From NCBI RefSeq assembly GCF_029051685.1, contig NZ_JAACFT010000022.1:1-64000 (forward strand): a stretch of 64,000 nt of DNA, given 5' to 3'. The notes below the pieces were generated by a model. It did not search any database, was not told the DNA's origin, and was given only the letters and a program-made list of their open reading frames with translations. A program made the translations under genes and the position numbers. Below, piece after piece: positions 8,742 through 17,064 of this stretch (within the stretch, counting starts at the first letter, position 1; every line of letters starts with the position of its first letter). Source of the DNA: Bradyrhizobium sp. CSA207. GTDB taxonomy: Bacteria > Pseudomonadota > Alphaproteobacteria > Rhizobiales > Xanthobacteraceae.

Positions 8742-9473
8742 CTAGGCCGCGGCGCGGATCAGCGTGAGGGCCGCAGTGGGATCGAGCCGGCCGTCATAGA
8801 GCGCGCGGCCGGCAATCGCGCCGGCGAGCTTTTTCGCGCGCGGCGTCAGCATCGCCTTGACGTCCTCGATCGAGGCGAGGCCGCCGGAGGCGATCACGGG
8901 AATGGAGATCGCCTCCGCCAGCGCAATCGTGGCATCGAGATTCAACCCCTTGAGCAGACCGTCACGCGCGATGTCGGTGAAGATGATGGCGGCGACGCCG
9001 GCATCCTCGAAACGCTGCGCGATTTCCAGCACGGTCACCTGCGAGGTCTCGGCCCAGCCTTCGACCGCGACCTTGCCGTCGCGGGCGTCCAACCCGACCG
9101 CGACGCGGCCGGGAAATTTCTTCGCGGCAGCCTTCACCAGCTCCGGATCGCGCACCGCGGCGGTGCCAATGATGACGCGGGTGATGCCCTTGGCGAGCCA
9201 GGCCTCGACGGTGGCGAGATCGCGAATGCCGCCGCCGAGCTGCACCGGGATCTTGATCGTCTTCAGCATGCCCTCGACAGCCTGCGCATTCACCGGCTTG
9301 CCGGCGAAGGCGCCATCGAGATCGACGACGTGGAGATATTCAAAACCTTGCGTGACGAAGCTCTGCGCCTGCGCCGCGGGATCGAGGTTGAACACGGTCG
9401 CGCGCGCCATGTCGCCTTGCTCGAGGCGCACGCATTGGCCGTTCTTGAGGTCGATGGCGGGGAAGAGGATCAT
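8742..9473 (-). CDS. hisA: ProFAR isomerase (phosphoribosyl-formimino-AICAR-P isomerase)
   Basis: 243 residues, a barrel paralogue of HisF. It catalyses the Amadori rearrangement of ProFAR to PRFAR. Markers are LFPAIDLKNGQCVRL with the catalytic Asp, VQLGGGIRDLATVEAWL, FTDIARDGLLKGLN with the second catalytic Asp, and IASGGLASIEDVKAM. It is separated from hisH by a 222-bp gap occupied by palindromic repeats, so it may depend on read-through or on its own promoter. Confidence 0.97.
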   Translation of the reverse strand: MILFPAIDLKNGQCVRLEQGDMARATVFNLDPAAQAQSFVTQGFEYLHVVDLDGAFAGKPVNAQAVEGMLKTIKIPVQLGGGIRDLATVEAWLAKGITRVIIGTAAVRDPELVKAAAKKFPGRVAVGLDARDGKVAVEGWAETSQVTVLEIAQRFEDAGVAAIIFTDIARDGLLKGLNLDATIALAEAISIPVIASGGLASIEDVKAMLTPRAKKLAGAIAGRALYDGRLDPTAALTLIRAAA

Positions 9474-9504
9474 CGGTTAGCAGCGCCCTTTCCGCGCGCA
9501 CGGT

Positions 9505-9685
9505 CGGCTCCCTCCCCCCTTGTGGGGGAGGGTTGGGGAGGGGGGGGTAGCCACAAGCACCGCCGTTGGGGCTTACCCCCCTCCCGAATGCTTCGCGCAT
9601 AGCCAAGGCTTCGCCTTGGCGTCGTCCCTTAAGACGGCGGCCGGAGGCCGCCTTTTGCTCCCCCACAAGGGGGGAGGTAACAAGA
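9505..9685. repeat. Palindromic repeat block between hisH and hisA
   Basis: CTCCCCCTTGTGGGGGAGGG near 9510 is mirrored by CTCCCCCACAAGGGGGGAGG near 9660, with nested arms in between (AAGGCTTCGCCTT, GGCGGCCGGAGGCCGCC). It belongs to the same family as the repeats at 12.35 and 16.3 kb and interrupts the his cluster. Confidence 0.6.
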
Positions 9686-9695
9686 GCGGCGGCCA

Positions 9696-10346
9696 TCACG
9701 GCTTCCATCTCAAAAAGTTCGAGATCAGCGCCAGCCCAAAGCGCTGGCTCTTCTCGGGGTGGAATTGCGTGCCGATGGCGGTGTCCTTGCCAACGATTGC
9801 GGTGACCGGCCCGCCGTAATCGGCGCGCGCTAGCACGTCCGCTTCATTGGCGGCGTTGAGGTGATAGGAGTGCACGAAATAGGCGTGCTGGCCCTTTGGG
9901 CCGAGCGGCAGCCGCTCCAGCACGGGATGCTCGCGGAGCACGTCGAGCGTATTCCAGCCCATATGCGGGATCTTCAGGTTTTCGTCGCGCGGCGTGATCT
10001 TCTCGACGTCGCCGCCGATCCAGTTCAGGCCCTGCGTGATGACATGCTCCTTGCCGCGCGTGGCGAACAGCTGCATGCCGACGCAGATGCCGAACATCGG
10101 ACGCGCCTTGACCCGCACCGCTTCGGTGATCGCCTCGACCATGCCGTTGACGGCATCGAGCCCGCGCCGGCAATCGGCGAAGGCGCCGACGCCGGGAAGC
10201 ACCAGACGATCGGCACCGTAGGCCTGGTCCGGATCGCTGGTGACAAAGACCTTTTGCGGGTTTTCCAGGCTGCGCGCGGCGCGCTCGAAGGCCTTGGCGG
10301 CGGAATGCAGATTGCCGGAACCGTAATCGATGATGGCGACGCTCAT
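9696..10346 (-). CDS. hisH: Imidazole glycerol phosphate synthase, glutaminase subunit
   Basis: 216 residues from ATG 10346 (MSVAIIDYGSGNLHS); longer frames upstream run into the DUF2628 gene. It is a class I glutamine amidotransferase with the nucleophile Cys in MFGICVGMQLF and the His/Glu pair in GTQFHPEKSQRFG. It supplies ammonia to HisF. The ATG overlaps the stop codon of the preceding gene by 4 bp (10343-10346), so translation is probably coupled to the DUF2628 gene. Confidence 0.96.
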   Translation of the reverse strand: MSVAIIDYGSGNLHSAAKAFERAARSLENPQKVFVTSDPDQAYGADRLVLPGVGAFADCRRGLDAVNGMVEAITEAVRVKARPMFGICVGMQLFATRGKEHVITQGLNWIGGDVEKITPRDENLKIPHMGWNTLDVLREHPVLERLPLGPKGQHAYFVHSYHLNAANEADVLARADYGGPVTAIVGKDTAIGTQFHPEKSQRFGLALISNFLRWKP

Positions 10347-10873
10347 CTTGACCCTCCCGGTTCTGGAAACAATCCGATAATGCCGCCCGCTGGCAACGGC
10401 GGCGGGCTGGAGAATTGCTGGCCCGGCACGTTCCGGGTCGGCGGCGGGCCGCCGCGATCGACGGCCCATTGATCGTTGACGATGCCGCGCTGCTTCTGGC
10501 TCCAGCGTTCGAAGAAGCGGCGCTCTGCGGTGTCCTCGTCGTCGCCAACGACGATATCGAGCTGGCGCCACTTGCTGCGCGACAGCGTCCAGCGGCGCAG
10601 GCTCGACGCTTCAAAGCCCATCAGCAGCGCGACGATGATGTCGGCAAAGAAGATCGAGCCGCGTCCGACACCAAGGCTGGACAGCCCGGCATTGAACGCA
10701 GCGACGAAGATCACCCAGCCGATCAGGGCCAGCCAGAGCCTGTTCCAGAGCAGCCAGAACGGGCCGAACACCATCGCCCAGAAATGGAAGCCGTCGCGCA
10801 CGAAGACGAACTTGTCCGTGGCGCGCAGGTCATCCCCGCCGGGGGTGGGAGCATGAACCGTATAGACAGGCAT
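10343..10873 (-). CDS. DUF2628-type membrane protein within the his operon
   Basis: 176 residues. A short N-terminal segment is followed by an aromatic, hydrophobic region (HFWAMVFGPFWLLWNRLWLA) and two or three membrane segments (about residues 35-105). The soluble C-terminal tail is Pro/Gly-rich. The pattern matches DUF2628, whose function is unknown. It sits 63 bp after hisB and overlaps hisH by 4 bp, so it must be co-transcribed with histidine genes. It has no known step in the pathway. Confidence 0.82.
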   Translation of the reverse strand: MPVYTVHAPTPGGDDLRATDKFVFVRDGFHFWAMVFGPFWLLWNRLWLALIGWVIFVAAFNAGLSSLGVGRGSIFFADIIVALLMGFEASSLRRWTLSRSKWRQLDIVVGDDEDTAERRFFERWSQKQRGIVNDQWAVDRGGPPPTRNVPGQQFSSPPPLPAGGIIGLFPEPGGSR

Positions 10874-10936
10874 GGTGATGCCCCGTTCTTCGAATTCAGT
10901 GAAACCGCAAGCGGCGCGTGCCGCCGGAGCGAGATG

Positions 10937-11530
10937 TCAGCCGCCGAGCGAACCCTTGGTGGAGGGCACCTCGCCCGCCGCCTTCGGATCGATCGCGACC
11001 GCCGCCCGCAGCGCCCGCGCCAGACCCTTGAAGCAGGACTCCGCGATGTGGTGGCTGTTATCGCCATATAGGGTCTCGACGTGGAGAGTCACGCCGGCGT
11101 TCATGGCGAAGGCCTGGAACCACTCGCGCACCAGCTCGGTGTCGAACTCTCCGATCTTGTCGCGGGGGAAATCGACCTTGAACACCAGGACCGGGCGTCC
11201 CGAGATGTCGATGACGACGCGCGACAGGGTCTCGTCCATGGGCATGTGGACGCCGGCGTAGCGGGTGATGCCGGCCATGTTGCCGAGCGCCTGCTTGACC
11301 GCCTGGCCGAGCGCGATGCCGGTGTCTTCGGTGGTATGGTGATGATCAATGTGCAGATCGCCCACCGCCTTGACCGTCAGGTCGATGCGGGAATGGCGGG
11401 CGAGGAGATCGAGCATATGGTCGAAAAAGCCGATGCCGGTCGCGATTTTGGACACGCCGGTACCATCGAGGTTCACGGTCACCTCGATGTCGGTCTCCTT
11501 GGTCTTGCGCTTGATCGTCGCGGTGCGCAT
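10937..11530 (-). CDS. hisB: Imidazoleglycerol-phosphate dehydratase
   Basis: 197 residues from ATG 11530 (MRTATIKRKTKET), the length of monofunctional HisB; upstream in-frame codons lack homology. It dehydrates IGP to imidazole acetol phosphate. The metal-binding histidine clusters HIDHHHTTED and YGDNSHHIAES are present, as are GFFDHMLDLLARHS and the C-terminal AVAIDPKAAGEVPSTKG. It is the first gene of the leftward cluster and shares a 214-bp divergent promoter region with hslV. Confidence 0.97.
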   Translation of the reverse strand: MRTATIKRKTKETDIEVTVNLDGTGVSKIATGIGFFDHMLDLLARHSRIDLTVKAVGDLHIDHHHTTEDTGIALGQAVKQALGNMAGITRYAGVHMPMDETLSRVVIDISGRPVLVFKVDFPRDKIGEFDTELVREWFQAFAMNAGVTLHVETLYGDNSHHIAESCFKGLARALRAAVAIDPKAAGEVPSTKGSLGG

Positions 11531-11744
11531 GGAAAGCTGGCTTCCAATCTGGCCTGATGCCGAAAACGCCGGTCTTTTAACAGCCAAATGACGCCTTCGC
11601 TACTGCGGGATCGCCTTGGCAGGGCGGCAGTTCGCTCTATGGTGAGCGAAATTTGGGCCGGAGCGGTCCTGTTGTGCGTCGGTTGTGCACTGGTTGTGAC
11701 TTGGGCCCCAACCGCCTAGATCAGGCCGGACAACGAGGTATTTC
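11531..11744. promoter_or_regulatory. Divergent hisB / hslV promoter region
   Basis: 214 bp separate the divergently transcribed hisB and hslV starts, so both promoters must lie here. I could not fit a convincing sigma-32 or sigma-70 box by eye. A GC-rich stretch ends about 20 bp before the hslV ATG at 11745. Confidence 0.5.
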
Positions 11745-12305
11745 ATGCAGAACCCCCAGAACAGCTCGCCGGTCTGGCACGGCACCACGATTTTGACCGT
11801 CCGCAAGGGCGGCAAGGTGGTGGTTGGCGGCGACGGTCAGGTCTCGATCGGCCAGACCGTGATCAAGTCCAACGCCAAAAAGGTCCGCAAGCTCGGCAAG
11901 GGCGACGTCATCGGCGGCTTTGCCGGCGCCACCGCCGACGCCTTCACCCTGTTTGAGCGTCTGGAAGCCAAACTCGAGCAATATCCGGGGCAATTGACCC
12001 GGGCTGCGGTCGAGCTCGCCAAGGACTGGCGCACCGACCGCTATTTGCGGCGGCTGGAGGCCATGATGATCGTGGCCGACAAGGACGTCTCCCTGGTGCT
12101 GACCGGCACCGGCGACGTGCTGGAGCCCGAAGCCGGGGTGATGGCGATCGGCTCCGGCGGCAATTACGCGCTGGCCGCGGCGCGGGCCCTCCTCGACACC
12201 GACAAGGACGCCGAGACCATCGTCCGCCGCTCGCTCGACATCGCCGCCGACATTTGCGTCTACACCAACCGCAACGTGACCATCGAGAGCCTGGCGAGCG
12301 GGTAA
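11745..12305 (+). CDS. hslV: ATP-dependent protease peptidase subunit HslV
   Basis: 186 residues, a proteasome-beta-like threonine protease that forms the proteolytic chamber of HslUV in the cytoplasm. After a short propeptide, TTILTVRKGGKVVVGGDGQV gives the N-terminal nucleophile (Thr14 or Thr15). The Lys and GDVIGGFAGATADAFTL motifs are conserved. Its ATPase partner hslU is 1.35 kb downstream on the same strand, with two other genes in between. Confidence 0.97.
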   Translation: MQNPQNSSPVWHGTTILTVRKGGKVVVGGDGQVSIGQTVIKSNAKKVRKLGKGDVIGGFAGATADAFTLFERLEAKLEQYPGQLTRAAVELAKDWRTDRYLRRLEAMMIVADKDVSLVLTGTGDVLEPEAGVMAIGSGGNYALAAARALLDTDKDAETIVRRSLDIAADICVYTNRNVTIESLASG

Positions 12306-12342
12306 GGTAGAGCTTCCTTTGTCCGAACGCGCGTCCGCGGCT

Positions 12343-12476
12343 TGGTGCGCCTCTCCCGCTTGCGGGAGAGGTCGACGCGCTCATAGAGCGCGGCGGGTGA
12401 GGGTTTTCCCCACACGGAGACTGTCCCATTGCGGAAGCACCCTCTCCCCAGCCCTCTCCCGCAAGCGGGAGAGGGA
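12343..12476. repeat. Composite palindromic element, copy A
   Basis: CCTCTCCCGCTTGCGGGAGA (12349 on) and CCTCTCCCGCAAGCGGGAGA (about 12452 on) flank a core with GCGGGTGAGGGTTTTCCCCA. The element at 16315-16466 carries the same pieces in inverted order, so the two are inverted copies about 4 kb apart. It occupies the hslV-GNAT gap. Confidence 0.7.
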
Positions 12477-12500
12477 GCGCAGTCCCGCCGTGGCAAGTAG

Positions 12501-12986
12501 ATGAGCGTCATTTACACCTTCCGCCCGATGACGACGGCCGACCTGCCGCTGGTCCGGCAGTGGCTGGCCGAAGCGCATGTGCGGGAATGGTGGGGCGATC
12601 CGGAGGAGCAGCTTGCGCTGGTGCGCGGCGATCTCGACGAGCCGGCGATGGACCAGTTCATCGTGTTGGCCGGCAAGCGGCCGTTCGGCTATCTTCAATG
12701 CTACAGCCTGACCGCCTGGAATACGGGGTTCGGGCCGCAACCGGAGGGCACGCGTGGCATCGACCAGTTCATCGGCGAGAGCGACATGATCGCGCGCGGT
12801 CACGGCTCGGCATTCATCCGCCAGTTCGCCGATGCGCGGCTGCAGCAAGGCCTGCCGCGCATCGTGACCGATCCTGATGCGCTCAAAGTGCGTGCCGTGC
12901 GCGCTTACGAGAAGGCGGGCTTCGTCCGCGATCGCATGGTCGAGACGCCCGACGGCCCGGCGCTCCTGATGGTGCGCGCGCCATGA
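12501..12986 (+). CDS. GNAT-family N-acetyltransferase (AAC(6')-like)
   Basis: 161 residues. It has GNAT topology: N-terminal FRPMTTADLPLVRQWLAEAH and VREWWGDPEEQ, acetyl-CoA loop region MIARGHGSAFIRQFADA, and VRAVRAYEKAGFVRD near the end. The W-W-D-P-E-E pattern resembles aminoglycoside 6'-N-acetyltransferases and related chromosomal acyltransferases. Real resistance activity cannot be inferred from sequence. It overlaps the next gene by 4 bp (ATGA at 12983). Confidence 0.85.
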   Translation: MSVIYTFRPMTTADLPLVRQWLAEAHVREWWGDPEEQLALVRGDLDEPAMDQFIVLAGKRPFGYLQCYSLTAWNTGFGPQPEGTRGIDQFIGESDMIARGHGSAFIRQFADARLQQGLPRIVTDPDALKVRAVRAYEKAGFVRDRMVETPDGPALLMVRAP

Positions 12987-13600
12987 CGCTGGCAACCACG
13001 CACGAGGGCAAGGCCGCATTTCCGCCGCTCGCCTGGCTCGGCATCGCGCTGCTGCTGCTCGCGCTGCAAGCCTCGATCCTGTTCGCAATGGGGCGAGTGC
13101 CGATCTGCACCTGCGGCACCATCAAGCTCTGGCATGGCGTGGTGAACTCTTCGGAGAACTCCCAGCACATCGCCGACTGGTACAGTTTCTCGCATGTCCT
13201 GCACGGCTTCCTGTTCTACGGATTGACCTGGATCCTGTTCGCGCGGCTGCCATGGCTGCGCCTTTCCTGGCCGGTACGGCTGATCATCGCCATGCTGATC
13301 GAAGGTACCTGGGAGATCGTCGAGAATTCCCCGTTCATCATCGAGCGCTACCGCGCCGGCACGATCTCGCTGGACTATTACGGCGACAGCATCGTCAATT
13401 CGATCTCGGATACGGCGTTCATGGTGCTGGGGTTTCTCGCCGCGCGTCTGCTGCCGGTCCCGGCGACCGTCGCGATCGGGCTCGCCTTCGAGATCATGAT
13501 GGCGCTCCATATTCGTGACAATCTGACGCTGAACATTCTGATGCTGATCCATCCGCTCGACGCCGTGAAACTTTGGCAATCCGGCCCACCGATCCTCTGA
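12983..13600 (+). CDS. DUF2585 (UPF0314) membrane protein
   Basis: 205 residues, about five membrane segments (ALLLLALQASILFAMG near residue 20; HVLHGFLFYGLTWILFARLP; VRLIIAMLIEGTWEIVENSP; TAFMVLGFLAARLLP; a C-terminal helix). The conserved WHGVVNSSENSQHIADWYSF and EGTWEIVENSPFIIERYR motifs mark the family, whose function is unknown. It overlaps the acetyltransferase gene by 4 bp and precedes hslU by 52 bp. Confidence 0.88.
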   Translation: MTLATTHEGKAAFPPLAWLGIALLLLALQASILFAMGRVPICTCGTIKLWHGVVNSSENSQHIADWYSFSHVLHGFLFYGLTWILFARLPWLRLSWPVRLIIAMLIEGTWEIVENSPFIIERYRAGTISLDYYGDSIVNSISDTAFMVLGFLAARLLPVPATVAIGLAFEIMMALHIRDNLTLNILMLIHPLDAVKLWQSGPPIL

Positions 13601-13652
13601 CGGCCAAAAAAGCGGCTTGTCCCGGCCCGCCTCTGATCCTAGCTAAGGTCCC

Positions 13653-14957
13653 ATGACAGACTTCTCTCCCCGCGAAATCGTTTCCGAACTCGATCGCTTC
13701 ATCGTCGGCCAGGCCGAAGCCAAGCGCGCGGTCTCGATCGCCTTGCGCAACCGCTGGCGCCGGCAGCAGCTCGAAGGTTCCTTGCGCGAGGAAGTGCTGC
13801 CGAAGAACATCCTGATGATCGGCCCGACCGGCGTCGGCAAGACCGAGATCGCGCGGCGGCTCGCCAAGCTTGCCAACGCGCCGTTCCTGAAGGTCGAGGC
13901 GACGAAATTCACCGAGGTCGGCTATGTCGGCCGCGACGTCGAGCAGATCGTGCGCGACCTCGTCGAGGTCGCGATCGCCCAGGTGCGTGAACGCAAGCGC
14001 AAGGACGTGCAGGCGCGGGCGCAGCTCGCCGCCGAGGAGCGCGTGCTCGACGCGCTGGTCGGCGCCAACGCCAGCGCGGCGACGCGGGAATCGTTCCGCA
14101 AGAAGCTGCGCGCCGGCGAAATGAACGACAAGGAAATCGAGATCGAGACGCAGTCTTCCGGCAGCGGCTTTCCGATGTTCGAAATACCGGGCATGCCTGG
14201 CGCGCAGATGGGCGCGGTCTCGATCGGCGATATCTTCGGCAAGTTAGGGGGCCGCAGCAAGACGCGGCGGCTGACGGTGGAGAGCTCGCACGAAATCCTC
14301 GTCAACGAGGAATCCGACAAGCTGCTGGACAACGACCAGTTGACCCAGGAGGCGATCGGCGCGGTCGAGAACAACGGCATCGTGTTTCTCGACGAGATCG
14401 ACAAGATCTGCGCGCGCGACGGCCGCGTCGGCGGCGACGTCTCGCGCGAAGGCGTGCAGCGCGACCTGCTGCCGCTGATCGAGGGCACCACGGTCTCGAC
14501 CAAGCATGGCGCGGTGAAGACCGACCACATCCTGTTCATTGCCTCCGGCGCCTTCCATGTCGCCAAGCCGTCGGACCTGTTGCCGGAATTGCAGGGTCGG
14601 CTGCCGATCCGCGTCGAGTTGCAGGCGCTGACCCGCGACGACCTGCGGCGTATCCTGACCGAGCCCGAGGCCTCGCTGATCAAGCAATATGTCGCCTTGA
14701 TGCAGACCGAAGGCGTGACGCTCGATGTCACCGACAGCGCCATCGATGCGCTGGCCGACGTCGCGGTAGCCGTGAATTCGACCGTCGAGAACATCGGCGC
14801 CCGGCGGCTGCAGACCGTGATGGAGCGCGTGCTGGACGAAATCTCCTTCAGTGCACCCGATCGCAACGGCGAGACCATCCGGATCGATGCCGACTACGTG
14901 CAGAAGCACGTCGGCGACCTCGCCAAGAACGCCGATCTGAGCCGGTTTATTTTGTAA
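13653..14957 (+). CDS. hslU: ATP-dependent protease ATPase subunit HslU
   Basis: 434 residues, full length. It is the AAA+ unfoldase partner of HslV (ClpY). Walker A GPTGVGKT is at 57-64 and Walker B is VFLDEIDKI. A central I-domain insertion (about residues 105-220), the sensor region KPSDLLPELQGRLPIRVEL and the C-terminal LSRFIL tail, which docks into HslV, are visible. It begins with the family start MTDFSPREIVSELD. No separate promoter was identified. Confidence 0.97.
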   Translation: MTDFSPREIVSELDRFIVGQAEAKRAVSIALRNRWRRQQLEGSLREEVLPKNILMIGPTGVGKTEIARRLAKLANAPFLKVEATKFTEVGYVGRDVEQIVRDLVEVAIAQVRERKRKDVQARAQLAAEERVLDALVGANASAATRESFRKKLRAGEMNDKEIEIETQSSGSGFPMFEIPGMPGAQMGAVSIGDIFGKLGGRSKTRRLTVESSHEILVNEESDKLLDNDQLTQEAIGAVENNGIVFLDEIDKICARDGRVGGDVSREGVQRDLLPLIEGTTVSTKHGAVKTDHILFIASGAFHVAKPSDLLPELQGRLPIRVELQALTRDDLRRILTEPEASLIKQYVALMQTEGVTLDVTDSAIDALADVAVAVNSTVENIGARRLQTVMERVLDEISFSAPDRNGETIRIDADYVQKHVGDLAKNADLSRFIL

Positions 14958-14984
14958 TCCGCTAGGCCCGCGCTATTCATTCCG

Positions 14985-15128
14985 GCGTCGTCCCGGCCTA
15001 GTGCGCAATTGCGCACGGGGGCCGGGACCCATACTCACCGGCGGTCCTTGTTGGAAATGATAGCGGCCCCAGCGTTGGCTCAAAACAAACATGGGAGATT
15101 ATGGGTCCCGGCCTTCGCCGGGACGACA
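14985..15128. repeat. Inverted repeat element (GTCGTCCCGGC ... GCCGGGACGAC)
   Basis: CGTCGTCCCGGCC at about 14986 and GGGACCCATA at about 15023 are mirrored by TATGGGTCCCGGCC and CGCCGGGACGAC at 15099-15126. The whole 144-bp block can fold on itself. It is a common Bradyrhizobium intergenic element in my recollection, and it fills the gap after hslU. Confidence 0.65.
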
Positions 15129-15159
15129 GCGGAAGTAATGGCCGCAGCGCAGGTGCTTC

Positions 15160-16284
15160 GTGCGCGCTAGCGTCCTGCAAAATCCCTGGCGGATCCTGCT
15201 CGCCGTCAACGCCGCTGTTATCATCGGCGTCTTCGTCCACAAGATCCAGCTGCCGCCTTACGTCCCCTATATCCATCTCCTCGTCGACTATCATTTCGGT
15301 TTCATCAAGCGCGCGCTGATCGGGGCGATCGTCGCGCTGTTCACCGCGAAGGTGCCGGTGTGGCTGGTGTTCGCGCTCGGCGGAGTGACGTGGCTGGCCA
15401 CGCTCGCTTTGTTCGCAAAGCTGTTCCAGAAGACGTTCGGATTCGCCGCCAAGACGCTGCCGCTGTTTATCTTCATCGCGGGCTCGCCGTTCTTCCTGAA
15501 GAACTTCATGCACACGCTCGGCCATTTCGACATCTATGGCTGCGCGCTGGCGATCATCCTGCTGTTGATGCCGGCGGGCTCCCTCCTGTTCGTGGCGACG
15601 GCCGCGACGTTCTCGATCGTCCTGATCCTGATCCACCACATTCATCTGCTGATGTATGTGCCGACGATCATCACCATCGTCGTGATCAGGCATTACCTCG
15701 CGCACGGCTGTAATCGCACCAACGTCGCGTTCGGCGTTGTCGCACTTCTTCTTGTCTCTGCGCTGTTCTTCGCGGCGCAGTTTGTGGGGACGATGCCGAT
15801 CCCGGAAGCGGATTTCGTGGCGTATCTGAAAAGCCGGATGGCCGATTCCTCGCGCACCGACCTGCTGCAATTCAGCTACATCTGGTACCAGCCGCTGGCG
15901 AAGGAGATTGCCGACACCTGGGGACGCCTGCCGCACAACATCCTCGGCGTGCCCGTATTCGCGCTGCTGATCTGGCTGCACATGCCGGTGTGGCGCTATT
16001 TTGCCAACCTGATCGGTGCGCTTGCCAGCGACATGCAACGCCGCCTGGTGATCGCGGCACTGGTCGCCGTCAGCTTCGCCTATCTCGTGATGTTCGCGAT
16101 GGTGTTCGACTATTCGCGCTGGATCTCGAACTGGGCGGTCTGCATGTTCCTGATCCTGCATGCCGTGAAGATGCTGCCGGCCGCGCGGCAGGTGCCGCTG
16201 ATTCCGGCGGACGATCGGGCGACGAATATCTTCGGTCTGATCATCACGCTGATCCCGCGCGTCGGAATCGTGCGGCCGTTTTAA
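15160..16284 (+). CDS. Polytopic membrane protein of unknown function
   Basis: 374 residues from GTG 15160. About nine to ten hydrophobic helices span the whole length (for example ILLAVNAAVIIGVF, ALIGAIVALFTAKVPVWLVF, VATAATFSIVLILIHHIHLL, LVIAALVAVSFAYLVMFAMV). Conserved-looking polar residues lie in loops (FKNFMHTLGHFDIYG-like region, IHHIHLL). The topology is reminiscent of GT-C glycosyltransferase or polymerase-type proteins, but no diagnostic motif was recognised. It is flanked by repeat elements on both sides and is probably monocistronic. Confidence 0.75.
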   Translation: MRASVLQNPWRILLAVNAAVIIGVFVHKIQLPPYVPYIHLLVDYHFGFIKRALIGAIVALFTAKVPVWLVFALGGVTWLATLALFAKLFQKTFGFAAKTLPLFIFIAGSPFFLKNFMHTLGHFDIYGCALAIILLLMPAGSLLFVATAATFSIVLILIHHIHLLMYVPTIITIVVIRHYLAHGCNRTNVAFGVVALLLVSALFFAAQFVGTMPIPEADFVAYLKSRMADSSRTDLLQFSYIWYQPLAKEIADTWGRLPHNILGVPVFALLIWLHMPVWRYFANLIGALASDMQRRLVIAALVAVSFAYLVMFAMVFDYSRWISNWAVCMFLILHAVKMLPAARQVPLIPADDRATNIFGLIITLIPRVGIVRPF

Positions 16285-16314
16285 GGATTCACGACCAGCG
16301 GCCGCGGCGGAGGT

Positions 16315-16466
16315 GCGCTCCCTCTCCCGCTTGCGGGAGAGGGCTGGGGAGAGGGTCTCTCCGCATTGGGATTCCCCAAGACGAAAGAACCCTCACCCGC
16401 CGCGCGCGGGACGATGCTTCGCATCGCCCGGGGCGCGTCGACCTCTCCCGCAAGCGGGAGAGGTGT
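16315..16466. repeat. Composite palindromic element, copy B (inverted relative to copy A)
   Basis: CCCTCTCCCGCTTGCGGGAG at 16320 and CCTCTCCCGCAAGCGGGAGA at about 16441 flank a core with CCTCACCCGCCGCGCGCGGG and GCTTCGCATCGCCC. The order of parts is the reverse of 12343-12476. It lies between convergent genes. Confidence 0.7.
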
Positions 16467-16473
16467 AGAGCCG

Positions 16474-17064
16474 CTAGAATCTCGCCCGCCTGATTCGCAC
16501 ATAAAGCGCGCCCTCGCCGCCGTGGCCGATACCCGCCTCTTCAAATCCAACCACGAAGGCGCGGAATTCCGGCAGGCTCAGCCATTCCGGTACCTGGCGG
16601 CGCAGCACGCCGCTTTCGCCGCCGCTCCGTCCCTTGCCGGTGATGACGAGCACGAAGGTCAGGCCGTCATGGTGGGCGCGCTGAAGGAAGCCGGACAATG
16701 CGCGATGGGCGCGCGTCTGGGTCATGCCGTGCAGATCCAGCCGCGCCTCGATCTCGCTGCGGCCGCGCGACAGTTTCGTCCGCTCGCGCTTGCCGAGCGG
16801 CGCCAGCGGCGGCACCGACGGCTTCGCGACACGCGGTGCCGGCGCCGCGGCAACCGGCCTTGCCGGCGGCGCGGGCTTGCCGCCTGGCGATGAAGGCAAA
16901 GGTTCGGCGCGCGGCGCGGCGTGCAGTTTCGCCGCACGGGTCTTCCTGAGCGGCTTGACCTGCTTTGCGACGAAGTCCCACAGCTCGCGGTCTTCCTCGC
17001 TCAGCGCGCGGCGGCGCGGCGAGGGACGAATATCCAGCACGGGCGGGCGGGACGATCGCTTCAT
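16474..17064 (-). CDS. Smr-domain protein
   Basis: 196 residues. The N-terminal half is basic and low-complexity (Pro/Ala-rich, about residues 40-95) and the C-terminal half (about 105-196) is an Smr domain with LDLHGMTQTRAHRAL and the VITGKGRSGG loop. Smr domains, as in MutS2, are nicking endonucleases on nucleic acid; this free-standing form is common in Alphaproteobacteria. Its ATG overlaps the stop of mltA by 4 bp, so it is the third gene of a timA-mltA-smr operon. Confidence 0.9.
   Translation of the reverse strand: MKRSSRPPVLDIRPSPRRRALSEEDRELWDFVAKQVKPLRKTRAAKLHAAPRAEPLPSSPGGKPAPPARPVAAAPAPRVAKPSVPPLAPLGKRERTKLSRGRSEIEARLDLHGMTQTRAHRALSGFLQRAHHDGLTFVLVITGKGRSGGESGVLRRQVPEWLSLPEFRAFVVGFEEAGIGHGGEGALYVRIRRARF

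Noticed and set aside
11600..11650. A heat-shock (sigma-32) promoter for hslV
   Set aside because: CTTG occurs near 11610, but no matching -10 element stands at the right distance.
12343..16466. Repeated GC-rich hairpins as a possible CRISPR array
   Set aside because: The copies are dispersed, palindromic and of different lengths, with no regular spacers and no cas genes.
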